Below are positions 6,298-14,555 of a stretch of 19,940 nucleotides of DNA, piece after piece (the first letter of the stretch is position 1; the number at the start of each line of letters is the position of its first letter). The DNA comes from Bifidobacterium breve (lineage in GTDB: Bacteria; Actinomycetota; Actinomycetes; S36-B12). The notes beneath the pieces are model-generated. The model was not told the origin of the DNA. It did no database searches and worked only from the letters and a program-made list of their open reading frames with translations. The stretch covers positions 1 through 19,940 of the forward strand of contig CAMDKJ010000012.1 of NCBI GenBank assembly GCA_945900705.1, given 5' to 3'. The translations under genes and the position numbers were made by a program.

Positions 6298-7634
6298 TGC
6301 CCGCAGCCAACACCCCGGGCAGTGAGCCGAAAGCGGCTACCAGCTTTTGGCCAGCACCCACCGCCGATGCCCCCGTATCCGCCAAGGTATCGGTACCAGG
6401 ATCTAAATCTGCTACCAACCGCGCCCTCGTCCTTGCCGCACTTGCTGATGGCCCAAGTCGAATTAGTGACGCACTCGATGCCCGTGATACCCGGTTGATG
6501 ATCAATGCGTTAGTCGCTGTTGGCGTCGATATTAAAATCAGCCCTGCTCGCCAACCCGGCAATTTTGACCTACTTGTCACCCCTAGACCGCTACGCGGCC
6601 CCGCAACAATAGATGTCGGATTAGCTGGCACCGTAATGCGGTTCGTCCCTCCATTAGCAGCACTCGCTACCGGTGAAGTGAATTTTGACGGGGATATTGG
6701 TGCCCGCAGCAGGCCCATGGCAACCACACTTAACGCACTTGTCGACCTTGGCGTTAGCGTTACCGGTGAACAGTTGCCATTTACCATCGTCGCAACTGGT
6801 TCAGTTTCAGGGGGTCAAGTAACAATCGATGCGTCAACATCGAGTCAGTTCGTCTCTGCTCTCTTGCTATCAGGTGCCAGATACGAAAATGGCATCACGA
6901 TTGCGCATATTGGGCCACCGATACCAAGTCAGCCCCATATTGACATGACGATTGGAATGCTGGCCGAGCACGGCGTCGAAGTTGACACGTCAATTGTCAA
7001 TACCTGGAGGATTCGACGTCAAACCATCGGGGCAATTGATCGCCGCATCGAACCTGACTTATCCAATGCTGCCCCCTTCCTTGCAGCCGCAATGGTTACC
7101 AAGGGCACCGTGACCATTCAGGGCTGGCCGGCATCGACCAGCCAACCCGGTGATGCCTTGCGCGGACTCCTGCAGCGCATGGGCGCCCAAGTCAGTCTTA
7201 ATGAGAATGGCTTGACGGTTTCAATGTCAGGTCACATTTTGGGTATCGATGCCGATCTTGGCGCGGTTGGTGAATTGACGCCAACAATCGCCGCACTGGC
7301 CGCACTGGCCAAAGGCCAAAGTCACTTAACGGGTATCGCGCATTTACGCGGCCATGAGACCGATCGTCTCAAAGCACTCGCACATGAAATAACGCACCTG
7401 GGGGGCGATGCCGTAGAAACACCTGATGGCTTGCACATCCGCCCAACTTTCATGCACGGCGGGCGTTGGGCCACCTACGCCGATCATCGGATGGCGACGG
7501 CTGGTGCCGTAATCGGCTTGCATGTGCGCAATGTTGAAATCGAAGACATAGCAACCACCGACAAAACTCTGCCCGACTTCCCGGGCCGCTGGTCGCAATT
7601 GCTAGGTGCCGAAATTTCCACCGGTGACACGTGA
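6297..7634 (+). CDS. aroA: 3-phosphoshikimate 1-carboxyvinyltransferase (EPSP synthase)
   Basis: A 445-residue, full-length enzyme of the shikimate pathway that condenses shikimate-3-phosphate with phosphoenolpyruvate in the cytoplasm. Signatures are PGSKSATNR (34-42, substrate lysine K37), AGTVMRF (110-116), a serine-rich phosphate site STSSQF (180-185), GELTPTIAALA (325-335; an E-L-T-P version of the usual D-x-x-P, as I recall for actinobacteria), RGHETDR (351-357) and DHRMA (396-400). The start ATG overlaps the stop of the YHYH gene by one base; only a distant AGGG lies upstream, so re-initiation is likely. It overlaps rsgA by 4 bases. Confidence 0.97.
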   Translation: MPAANTPGSEPKAATSFWPAPTADAPVSAKVSVPGSKSATNRALVLAALADGPSRISDALDARDTRLMINALVAVGVDIKISPARQPGNFDLLVTPRPLRGPATIDVGLAGTVMRFVPPLAALATGEVNFDGDIGARSRPMATTLNALVDLGVSVTGEQLPFTIVATGSVSGGQVTIDASTSSQFVSALLLSGARYENGITIAHIGPPIPSQPHIDMTIGMLAEHGVEVDTSIVNTWRIRRQTIGAIDRRIEPDLSNAAPFLAAAMVTKGTVTIQGWPASTSQPGDALRGLLQRMGAQVSLNENGLTVSMSGHILGIDADLGAVGELTPTIAALAALAKGQSHLTGIAHLRGHETDRLKALAHEITHLGGDAVETPDGLHIRPTFMHGGRWATYADHRMATAGAVIGLHVRNVEIEDIATTDKTLPDFPGRWSQLLGAEISTGDT

Positions 7635-8650
7635 GTCGACAGCGCGAGCGCATGAATCGCCTCGACGAGGACGACGTACGCATTCGGCCCACCCGCGGCA
7701 AGTCAAGACCCAGATCAAAGGATCGCCCTGCACACGAAGAAGCCAAGGCTGGAACCGTAGTAGCCGTTGATCGCGGTCGATTCACCGTGGCCTTGGCCGA
7801 CAGTGAGACCAACGATGAGCGCACGATTATCTACGCGGTTAAAGCCCGCGAGATCGGGCGAAAAGGCCTCGTCGTCGGCGATTTCGTCGACCTCGTCGGT
7901 GATCTAAGCGGCACCGAAGACACCCAAGCTCGAATTGTTCGACGCCAGGAGCGAATCTCAACTCTGCGCCGCACCGCCGATGACACTGACCCGGTCGAGC
8001 GAGTCATCGTGGCCAATGCCACCCAACTTGCGGTGGTAACCGCCACCATCAACCCTGACCCGAGCCCCGGGCTGATCGACCGAGCATTTGTTGCCGCCTA
8101 TGACGCCGGCATTCAACCGCTGCTGATAGTCACCAAAACCGATCTACACTCCCCCGCTGAATTGAACCGAATGTACGTGCCACTTGATATTCCAGTTTTC
8201 GAAATTCACCTGAAACTTCCGACACCAAGATTGGTCGATGCATTGCGCAATCAGGTAACCGTCGTCGTCGGGCACTCCGGCGTTGGGAAATCCACACTGG
8301 TTAATGCGATTGTGCCCGGCACCGACAGATCCACCGGTGGCGTTAATCTCGTCACGGGAAAGGGCCGGCACACTTCGACGAGTGTTGTTGCCATACCGCT
8401 GGCCGGCGGCGGGTGGATTGTCGATACTCCGGGTATTCGCTCATTCGGCCTCGCCCACGTCAACGCCGATCGCGTCATTAGCTCATTCGCAGATTTGGCA
8501 CCCGGAATCACGAACTGCCCGCGGGCCTGCTCGCACGATGAACCAGATTGTGGCCTAAACCTGTGGGCTCCTGATCAGCCACCTGCGGTACAAGAACGCC
8601 TTGCCTCAATGCGCCGGCTACTTGCCGGGGTGGCACTACCAGCCGGTTAA
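7631..8650 (+). CDS. rsgA: Ribosome small-subunit-dependent GTPase A
   Basis: A 339-residue circularly permuted GTPase that checks late 30S ribosomal subunit maturation. The order is typical: an N-terminal OB-fold (about 40-105), then G4 TKTD (168-171), G1 GHSGVGKST (214-222), a T-rich G2 (RHTSTS, about 246-251), G3 DTPG (265-268), and a C-terminal zinc knuckle with C296, C300, H302 and C307. The charged N-terminus is longer than in E. coli. It starts at GTG 7631, sharing GTGA with the aroA stop, and its TAA overlaps the stop of the converging gene in a TTAA palindrome. The aroA-rsgA order also occurs in M. tuberculosis (Rv3227-Rv3228). Confidence 0.96.
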   Translation: MSRQRERMNRLDEDDVRIRPTRGKSRPRSKDRPAHEEAKAGTVVAVDRGRFTVALADSETNDERTIIYAVKAREIGRKGLVVGDFVDLVGDLSGTEDTQARIVRRQERISTLRRTADDTDPVERVIVANATQLAVVTATINPDPSPGLIDRAFVAAYDAGIQPLLIVTKTDLHSPAELNRMYVPLDIPVFEIHLKLPTPRLVDALRNQVTVVVGHSGVGKSTLVNAIVPGTDRSTGGVNLVTGKGRHTSTSVVAIPLAGGGWIVDTPGIRSFGLAHVNADRVISSFADLAPGITNCPRACSHDEPDCGLNLWAPDQPPAVQERLASMRRLLAGVALPAG

Positions 8651-9117
8651 TTGGTTTGCGATATTTTGAATAACCAGGTCGCTTCAGCCCCGGAATGCCC
8701 GACCCGGATAACCCAATAAGTTGCAAAAACCGCGAGCATAATTAGCAAAACGGCTAGGAATCGAAGCCAAACAGGCCGGTGGCGATTGCCGGGGATACCT
8801 CGATCAAAGAGCCAAAACACGAGAAGCACCACGAAGAACGCGAGCGCTATCAAGGGCATCGTCTCGCCAAGTTCTGAATGCACCTGCGGTAGGCCGACCC
8901 GCGCCGCCAGGGCCTTACCAGACTCCTTGCTGATCACCGAGAGCCCAACGCAGGCAAAGGCGAATAGCACTACCAATGGAGCGAAGCGCCGGGAGAAGCG
9001 CGGTGAGCAGGCCATAAAAATTGCCCCAATGGCGCTCAGGGGTAAAAGCACCACGACCGAATGAATCACCAAGGCGTGCACCGGGAGTCCGAATACTGTG
9101 TCTAACGGCAAGTCCAC
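8647..9117 (-). CDS. DUF2231-like four-helix membrane protein
   Basis: A 156-residue integral membrane protein with four hydrophobic helices (about 10-35, 45-62, 86-104 and 119-138). The opening GLPVHALVIHSVVVLLPLSA with two His residues, and the ending VGHSGAEATW, match the DUF2231 pattern, where the His residues have been suggested to bind heme or metal; the function is unproven. It starts at GTG 9117 with no Shine-Dalgarno; TATATT ends 7 bases upstream, so the mRNA is probably leaderless. It is divergent from hisN through a symmetric promoter. Its stop overlaps rsgA by 4 bases. Confidence 0.83.
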   Translation of the reverse strand: MDLPLDTVFGLPVHALVIHSVVVLLPLSAIGAIFMACSPRFSRRFAPLVVLFAFACVGLSVISKESGKALAARVGLPQVHSELGETMPLIALAFFVVLLVFWLFDRGIPGNRHRPVWLRFLAVLLIMLAVFATYWVIRVGHSGAEATWLFKISQTN

Positions 9118-9124
9118 ATAAACA

Positions 9125-9147
9125 AATATATCGGCAACCGATAGATT
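9125..9147. promoter_or_regulatory. Mirror-symmetric bidirectional promoter for two leaderless genes
   Basis: Minus-strand -10 TATATT (9130-9125) and plus-strand -10 TAGATT (9142-9147) flank a perfect inverted repeat TATCGG-CAA-CCGATA (9129-9143) centred on 9136. Each box ends 7 bases before a GTG start (9117 on minus, 9155 on plus), and both GTGs are exactly 19 bases from the centre. No Shine-Dalgarno exists on either side. The two polymerases would occupy the same DNA, so the promoters may compete. Confidence 0.65.
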
Positions 9148-9154
9148 TCAGCGC

Positions 9155-9928
9155 GTGACACCCGACTCCGCGTCTGACCTTGAGCTCGCACTCTCGATGG
9201 CTGACACCGCCGATGCAATCACGATGGCGCACTTTCTTTCACTTGACCTAGTCATCGATACCAAACCGGACTTAACACCGGTGACCGAGGCCGATCGGCA
9301 TTGCGAGCAAACCTTACGAGAGCTGCTAAACGAGCAGCGCCCGACGGATGCCGTGCTCGGCGAGGAGTTCGGTGTCACCGGCGATTCGAATCGGCAGTGG
9401 ATTATCGACCCAATCGACGGCACGAAAAACTATGTACGCGGGGTGCCGGTATGGGCGACCTTGATTGCGTTGGCGCTCGATGACGAGGTAGTCATTGGGG
9501 TGGTATCCGCACCGGCACTCGGTCGGCGCTGGTGGGCCCGGGTCGGCGGTGGCGCTTGGCAGTCAACATTTGGCGCACCTGCCACCAGCTTGCGGGTTAG
9601 TTCAGTGCACTCAATCGCCGATGCCTCATTGTCTTATTCGGATTCGGTGGGTTGGGAAAATGCGCTGCCGAAATTGATCGCAGCCACCTGGCGCCAGCGC
9701 GCCTACGGTGATTTTTGGTCGCATATGCTCGTCGCCGAAGGTGCCGTGGATCTATCAGTGGAGCCAGCAGACCTAGGCCCCTGGGATGTTGCGGCGCTGA
9801 TCCCGATAGTCACCGAAGCCGGTGGCAATATCACCGCCATTGACGGCACCCCGGTATTGCGGGGCGAGTCTGCCGTTGCGTCCAATGGCCTGCTGCATCA
9901 AGACTTGCTCCGGCTACTCGCCGACTGA
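9155..9928 (+). CDS. hisN: HisN-type histidinol-phosphatase / inositol-monophosphatase-family enzyme
   Basis: A 257-residue Mg2+-dependent phosphatase of the inositol monophosphatase superfamily. Metal ligands are visible in GEEFG (E70, E71), WIIDPIDGTKNY (D85, D88, G89, T90) and GPWDVAAL (D211). Actinobacteria use members of this family for histidinol phosphate in histidine biosynthesis, and one commonly sits near aroA and rsgA, which favours HisN; inositol-1-phosphatase or 3'-phosphoadenosine phosphatase remain possible. GTG 9155 was chosen because the -10 TAGATT ends 7 bases upstream, a leaderless arrangement. Its end overlaps the converging P450 gene by 15 bases. Confidence 0.88.
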   Translation: MTPDSASDLELALSMADTADAITMAHFLSLDLVIDTKPDLTPVTEADRHCEQTLRELLNEQRPTDAVLGEEFGVTGDSNRQWIIDPIDGTKNYVRGVPVWATLIALALDDEVVIGVVSAPALGRRWWARVGGGAWQSTFGAPATSLRVSSVHSIADASLSYSDSVGWENALPKLIAATWRQRAYGDFWSHMLVAEGAVDLSVEPADLGPWDVAALIPIVTEAGGNITAIDGTPVLRGESAVASNGLLHQDLLRLLAD

Positions 9929-11320
9929 ACTAACTCGCTCGCGAACCACCAATGGCATCCCCGCGGGAGGCCTTATCGTTACCAACGGGTTGCCCGCGGG
10001 TAGTTGGGCCCCGCCCGCAAACTCGACCTCGAAGCGCCCGCCCAAGCCGGCCAACATTAAAACTCCTTCAAGATTAGCGAAATCTCGGCCTACACAAAGC
10101 CGTGGGCCGTAGCCGAATGGAATGAACGCGGTGCGATCTATTTTACCGCCCAGGAATCTATCTGGATCGAAATCATTTGGCTGCTCCCAGATAGCTGGAT
10201 GCCGATGCAATAAATATGGACTCAAGATGATGAGCGCGCCGGCCGGGATCTGGCAGCCGCCAAGCACGTCGTCAACAAGTGCCTTTCGGGTAATCAACCA
10301 TGCGGGTGGATAAAGGCGTAAAACTTCGTCAAATATCGCCCGAGTTACCGGCAAATTCGCATAATCGGCAAACGTCACCCGCCGTCCTCCAACTACCTCG
10401 TCAATTTCATCCTGCATTCGTTTTTGCCATCTCGGGTTAGCCGCGAGTAAACCCCACGCCCAAGTTAAGGCGCTGGCCACGGTCTCGTGCCCTGCGACAA
10501 TGAACGTGACCATTTGATTGCGAATCTCAATTTCGGTGAGCCCAACACCATCATCACCTCGGACCGAAAGCAAGATATCGAGCATGTCCGATGGCGGATT
10601 ACGATTTTGGGCACGTCGCTCTTGAATCATGGCATGCACCGCGGCGTCTAATTGACCATTGGCCCGACGCAATATTCGATTCGCGGGTGTCCGAACCCAA
10701 GCCGGCGGCGAAATCGGCACCCGAGCCCGGGCGATGACAACGTCTAATGCACTTAATGTTGCACTGGCTAATTGCTCAGCGTCTCGAGTTAGGTCGGTGC
10801 CGAATAATGCATGGCCCACCACCTCCAATGCGCCGTGCATCATCGCCGCATCAACATCCATTACGGTGCCAGAACCTGTTCGGCGCCAATCATCGGTTAT
10901 GCGATCGATCGCGACCGCGATGTGAGCGGCGATCTCAGCAAGGCTCTCGTGATGAAATGCCGGCTGCACCATCGGCCGCTGGCGCCGCCACGCCTCGGTA
11001 TCAGCGGTCAACAGACCCTCACCGGTTACCAGCGATAAAGCTCGGTACTGGATTGTCGACTTACCGTAGTAGCGGGCGCTACCCAAGAGCACGCGCTCAA
11101 CCCCAGACGGATCTACCACCAGGTAAGTCGGCGGGCGCGGGATCGGAAATTGCACAACATCGCCATACTCTTGCCACACGCGATTTAGATACATCAAGGG
11201 GTTGTTGCGAATTTGTCTGAAGGCTTTTAGCATCTGCGGCCCAGCCGGGCCAGGTGCCGTTGCCGGGGTGCCGAGATACGAGCGCTTAGGCACCAGACCG
11301 CTCACTTTCCCGGGTCGCAT
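9914..11320 (-). CDS. Cytochrome P450
   Basis: A 468-residue soluble P450 monooxygenase, longer than most class I bacterial P450s. The I-helix oxygen-activation motif is AGHET (276-280), the K-helix E-x-x-R is EVLR (332-335), and the heme loop is PFGYGPRLCVGRD with the axial cysteine C409. The N-terminus (GTPATAPGPAGPQ) is proline-rich and lacks a membrane anchor. No ferredoxin or ferredoxin reductase gene is adjacent, so electrons must come from elsewhere. It starts 11 bases after the EthD-like gene, with only a weak GAAGAAG upstream, suggesting co-transcription. The substrate cannot be told from sequence; the E-x-x-R neighbourhood LRLYPPAWLITRKA resembles fatty acid and CYP102/CYP4-like enzymes more than CYP101. 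Confidence 0.96.
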   Translation of the reverse strand: MRPGKVSGLVPKRSYLGTPATAPGPAGPQMLKAFRQIRNNPLMYLNRVWQEYGDVVQFPIPRPPTYLVVDPSGVERVLLGSARYYGKSTIQYRALSLVTGEGLLTADTEAWRRQRPMVQPAFHHESLAEIAAHIAVAIDRITDDWRRTGSGTVMDVDAAMMHGALEVVGHALFGTDLTRDAEQLASATLSALDVVIARARVPISPPAWVRTPANRILRRANGQLDAAVHAMIQERRAQNRNPPSDMLDILLSVRGDDGVGLTEIEIRNQMVTFIVAGHETVASALTWAWGLLAANPRWQKRMQDEIDEVVGGRRVTFADYANLPVTRAIFDEVLRLYPPAWLITRKALVDDVLGGCQIPAGALIILSPYLLHRHPAIWEQPNDFDPDRFLGGKIDRTAFIPFGYGPRLCVGRDFANLEGVLMLAGLGGRFEVEFAGGAQLPAGNPLVTIRPPAGMPLVVRERVSSVGE

Positions 11321-11331
11321 TCACTACTTCT

Positions 11332-11637
11332 TCAGGCCACCGATTGCTCGTCAACAAATAACCGCACGCGCGAAGTCAGATGCGCCAGAGAGTCGGCCGC
11401 TACCTTTTTGCCGATCTCGGTTGCGTACGCTGCATCGAAATCATCACGGGAGCCGAGCCAGAGTTCGGTTATTCCATCACAGGGCACATCTGGGTTTTGC
11501 TCCACGAGATTGAAGACGATGCGCCGAACATTGGGAAGCTCACGTGCCATGGGCGCGTGCTCCTGAAGCCACCACTGCGCAAATTGTTCGTGGGTTAGGT
11601 CATCGCGCCAGGTCAACATGATCATCGCCTTGAACAT
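11332..11637 (-). CDS. EthD-domain protein (dimeric alpha-beta barrel)
   Basis: A 101-residue ferredoxin-like alpha/beta protein of the EthD family. The pattern KAMIMLTWRDDLTHEQFAQW, then EHAP and LPNVRRIVFNLV, is typical. EthD was named for the protein needed beside P450 EthB in ethyl tert-butyl ether degradation in Rhodococcus; other members act in polyketide or aromatic pathways. Here too an EthD gene lies immediately upstream of a P450, although this P450 is not obviously EthB. AAGGAG lies 4 bases before ATG 11637 and overlaps the stop of the preceding broken gene. Function inferred from context. Confidence 0.85.
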   Translation of the reverse strand: MFKAMIMLTWRDDLTHEQFAQWWLQEHAPMARELPNVRRIVFNLVEQNPDVPCDGITELWLGSRDDFDAAYATEIGKKVAADSLAHLTSRVRLFVDEQSVA

Positions 11638-11645
11638 CGGGCTCC

Positions 11646-12145
11646 TTAAGTAGGTTTCTTCACGCGGGTGTTTGGTCGACCACCGGTGCTAAGCACCAAG
11701 GCAATGACCATTTCATCTGCATGCGGGGCATCGGCGATAGACAGATCCACCGAATCCATGTCATCGAAGACCCAGCGATCATCTTTGTTACTGATCGGCA
11801 TGGTGATCTGTGCACCCGAACCGGGGCCCCAAAACGCGGGTGCAGAACTGCCGCGGTGTGTTCACGATCACCATCAACACCAACAATCGCACCCTTGCCG
11901 TAGCCGCGAACTGCATCTGGCTGTACACCCATTGCTGCTAGCGCGCGAAGGGCCTGTTGCACCAATAACTCGCTGGATTCGCGGCCAAGTTCAACAAGCT
12001 CGGTTAAATCATCGACTTTGTCTTTTCCGGCGAGTGGGTTTTGCACCACCGCGGCGGCAATGACGATTATCGTGGGCGGATTTACCGCTGCGCCAGCTTC
12101 GCTGCAGGTCTCCTGGGTAGTAGTAACCAGCGACCTAACTTTCAT
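11646..12145 (-). pseudogene. Amino-acid-synthesis family (DUF1185/AA_synth) protein, broken by a frame change near 11820
   Basis: From ATG 12145 the frame reads family blocks VVQNPLAG, ALRALAAMGV, GYGKGAIVGVDGDREH and VLHPRFGAPVR up to about 11816. It then turns into unlike residues and stops at 11660. In another frame the continuation is obvious: GAQITMPISNKDD, IADAPHADEMVIALVLSTGG and RPNTRV, ending in TAA at 11646-11648, exactly at the ribosome binding site of the EthD-like gene. From memory, family members have about 19 more residues (a glycine- and lysine-rich IPS segment) between these blocks, so a deletion of about 60 bases with loss of frame is likely; a sequencing error in the TTTTGGGGCCCC runs is the alternative. 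The start shares ATGA with the fbiC stop. Confidence 0.72.
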
Positions 12146-14436
12146 ACTGACACCGCGCCTTCACTCCGGGGACTCAAACCATAGAAAGTGGTGCGTTCCC
12201 GGGCTGTGCGGCCAATCGGATCGCAGACGGCTTGGAAATCCGCCGGGGTCAAACCCTGGCCATGGGTAGCACCAGCGGCACGGGAAATATTTTCATCCAT
12301 CAAAGTGCCACCAAGGTCGTTAACTCCCGCCTGCAGCAACTGACGCGCACCATCAACACCCAACTTGACCCAAGACGCCTGAATATTACTGATCTGGCCG
12401 TGGTACGCGATGCGCCCGACCGCATGCATGAGCACCGTCTCGCGCCAAGTCGGACCACGCCGAGCCCGCCGCTTCAAGTAAATAGGTGAGGCCATATGGA
12501 CGAAAGGTAGCGGCACAAACTCGGTGAACCCACCGGTGCGCTTTTGTAAATCTCGAGTGCGCACGATATGCCGAGCCCAGTGCACCGGTTGCTCAACACT
12601 GCCAAACATGATCGTCACATTCGAGCGCAACCCAATTTCGTGGGCAACCTCATGGCACTCGAGCCACTGTTCGGTGTTGACTTTGTCTGGGCACAAGATT
12701 GCACGGATCTCATCATCCAAGATCTCGGCCGCGGTACCCGGAAGGGAGCTCAATCCGGCTTCCTTCATGCGAAGCAGGTACTCACGCAGCGGCTCACCCA
12801 ATCGGCGTGCCCCTTCGGTCACTTCAAGGGCGGTGAATCCGTGGATGTGCATGTCAGGGACAGCGGCTTTTACGGTACGGCAGACCTCGACGTAGTAGTT
12901 ACCGTCAAAATCGGGATGAATTCCACCCTGAAGGCAAACTTCGGTGGCCCCGAGGGCCGCAGCCTCGCGCACTCGCTCGGCAATTTGATCATTGGTCAGC
13001 AGATAAGGGGCCCCCCGTAGATTCAAGGACAGCGGCCCTTTGGAGAACCCACAGAAAGTGCACTTAAAAGTACAGACATTCGTGTAGTTGATATTGCGGT
13101 TGTGGACGAACGTAACCTCATCGCCATTTACTTTTGCCCGCAGGCCATCAGCGAAGGCTGCGATCGCAGTAACTTCGGCACCGCGCGCGGTAAATAAAGT
13201 GGTGATCTCGGCCACATCAAGTTCTTGTCCAACTTCGGCGCCAGCTAAAACCTCACGAACCGCACCTTTGAATGCCGGCTGCGACGTCGCACTGCCAATT
13301 AGCGTCATCGGTGATCTGTCGGCCCCTGAATACCAAGCGGTAGACCGCCGACCGATTTGCACAACTTCAGCTCCGGTACCAACGTTCGCGGCAGCTTCAT
13401 GGCGCTCAGGGAAAGTGGCACCCGGGTCATCGCGGCCAAAGCCCTCGGCGTCACTTCTGTCTAGGACCGCAAACCGAACGTTCTCGTCGAGCCAGCGCCC
13501 AGGGTCGAGCACAAACTCTGGATAAATCGTCAGCCGTGGCACGAGCGCGAGCCCACGCGATTCAACTACCGCACGAAGCGACTCGATACTCGGCCATGGC
13601 TTCTCGGGATTGACATGATCGGCGGTCACCGGCGATATCCCACCGAAATCATCGATACCGGCATCGATTAACACCGCTGGATCATCAACTAAATTCGGTG
13701 GCGCCTGTAGGTGCACATCGGCGGGTAAAATCATGCGGGCCAGTGCTATTGCATCTACTAGGTCGTCTAGCGAGCACGCTGGGTGATCGCGCATCAAAGT
13801 GCCAGGCTTAGGCACAAAGTTCTGGACTATGACTTCCTGGACGTGCCCGTAACGTTGATGCGCAGCCGCGATCGCCTCCAGCGCCTCGATGCGGTCGTCA
13901 CGGCTTTCGCCAATGCCAATAAGAATGCCGGTGGTAAATGGGATTTGCAACTCCCCCGCAAACCGCAAGGTGGCTAGTCGACGCTCGGGGGTTTTATCAG
14001 GTGCCCCGCGATGCGCCGCCAGATCTGGACGCAATGACTCGATCATCATGCCCTGACTCGGAGCCACCCTGCGCAACATTGCAAGGTCGTCAATGCCCAG
14101 TGCCCCGGCGTTTGCATGCGGCAACAGACCGGTTTCATCCAGCACCATTTGGCACATAGCCGCTACATATTCGACGGTGGTCGCGTAACCCGCCTCGGTG
14201 AGCCACTGCTGGGCCACCGGGTACCTATCCTCGGGTAGCTCGCCTAGGGTGAACAGGGCCTCATGACAGCCCGACTCTGCGCCTTTGCGGGCAATGGTTA
14301 GTACTTCGGCAGGGCTTAGGTAGGGTGCCGGCAAATGCGCCGGAGACTGCGCAAAAGTGCAGTAGCCGCAGCGATCGCGGCACAGCATGGTGAGCGGAAT
14401 GAACACCTTTGGCGAGTAGGTGATCCGCGTTCCCAT
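12142..14436 (-). CDS. fbiC: 7,8-didemethyl-8-hydroxy-5-deazariboflavin (F0) synthase, fused CofG-CofH
   Basis: A 764-residue double radical-SAM enzyme that makes F0, the chromophore of coenzyme F420, from tyrosine and a pyrimidine intermediate of flavin synthesis. The N-terminal CofG-like half has its iron-sulfur motif at C19, C23 and C26 (LCRDRCGYCTF). The C-terminal CofH-like half has C455, C459 and C462 (NVCTFKCTFCGF). The protein is shorter than M. tuberculosis FbiC (about 856), mainly because it starts right before the first radical-SAM domain. GGGAGG lies 5 bases before ATG 14436. A -10-like TATATT (14544-14539) and two CRP-like palindromes lie upstream. It overlaps the broken downstream gene by 4 bases and probably drives a four-gene run ending in the P450. 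Confidence 0.97.
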   Translation of the reverse strand: MGTRITYSPKVFIPLTMLCRDRCGYCTFAQSPAHLPAPYLSPAEVLTIARKGAESGCHEALFTLGELPEDRYPVAQQWLTEAGYATTVEYVAAMCQMVLDETGLLPHANAGALGIDDLAMLRRVAPSQGMMIESLRPDLAAHRGAPDKTPERRLATLRFAGELQIPFTTGILIGIGESRDDRIEALEAIAAAHQRYGHVQEVIVQNFVPKPGTLMRDHPACSLDDLVDAIALARMILPADVHLQAPPNLVDDPAVLIDAGIDDFGGISPVTADHVNPEKPWPSIESLRAVVESRGLALVPRLTIYPEFVLDPGRWLDENVRFAVLDRSDAEGFGRDDPGATFPERHEAAANVGTGAEVVQIGRRSTAWYSGADRSPMTLIGSATSQPAFKGAVREVLAGAEVGQELDVAEITTLFTARGAEVTAIAAFADGLRAKVNGDEVTFVHNRNINYTNVCTFKCTFCGFSKGPLSLNLRGAPYLLTNDQIAERVREAAALGATEVCLQGGIHPDFDGNYYVEVCRTVKAAVPDMHIHGFTALEVTEGARRLGEPLREYLLRMKEAGLSSLPGTAAEILDDEIRAILCPDKVNTEQWLECHEVAHEIGLRSNVTIMFGSVEQPVHWARHIVRTRDLQKRTGGFTEFVPLPFVHMASPIYLKRRARRGPTWRETVLMHAVGRIAYHGQISNIQASWVKLGVDGARQLLQAGVNDLGGTLMDENISRAAGATHGQGLTPADFQAVCDPIGRTARERTTFYGLSPRSEGAVSV

Positions 14437-14513
14437 TAATACCTCCCGTGCAAGGGTGAAGCGTTAAGAGCTAAGGGTGGATCGTCGCACATGCCGCCAA
14501 GGGGAGGTGAATT

Positions 14514-14527
14514 TGTGACCTGTCACA
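14514..14527. promoter_or_regulatory. CRP-like palindrome with shortened spacer
   Basis: TGTGACCTGTCACA has perfect CRP-type half-sites (TGTGA and TCACA) but only 4 bases between them instead of 6. It lies about 80 bases upstream of fbiC, just downstream of the TATATT box. It shares TTTGTGA with the second site 42 bases away. It may be a repressor operator for fbiC or a degenerate CRP-family site. Confidence 0.4.
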
Positions 14528-14555
14528 CCTTTGGAAACAATATAGGTGAACAGTT

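Noticed and set aside
10747..11220. A 157-codon plus-strand frame within the P450 gene
   Set aside because: Antisense to well-conserved P450 motifs and without recognisable features or a ribosome binding site.
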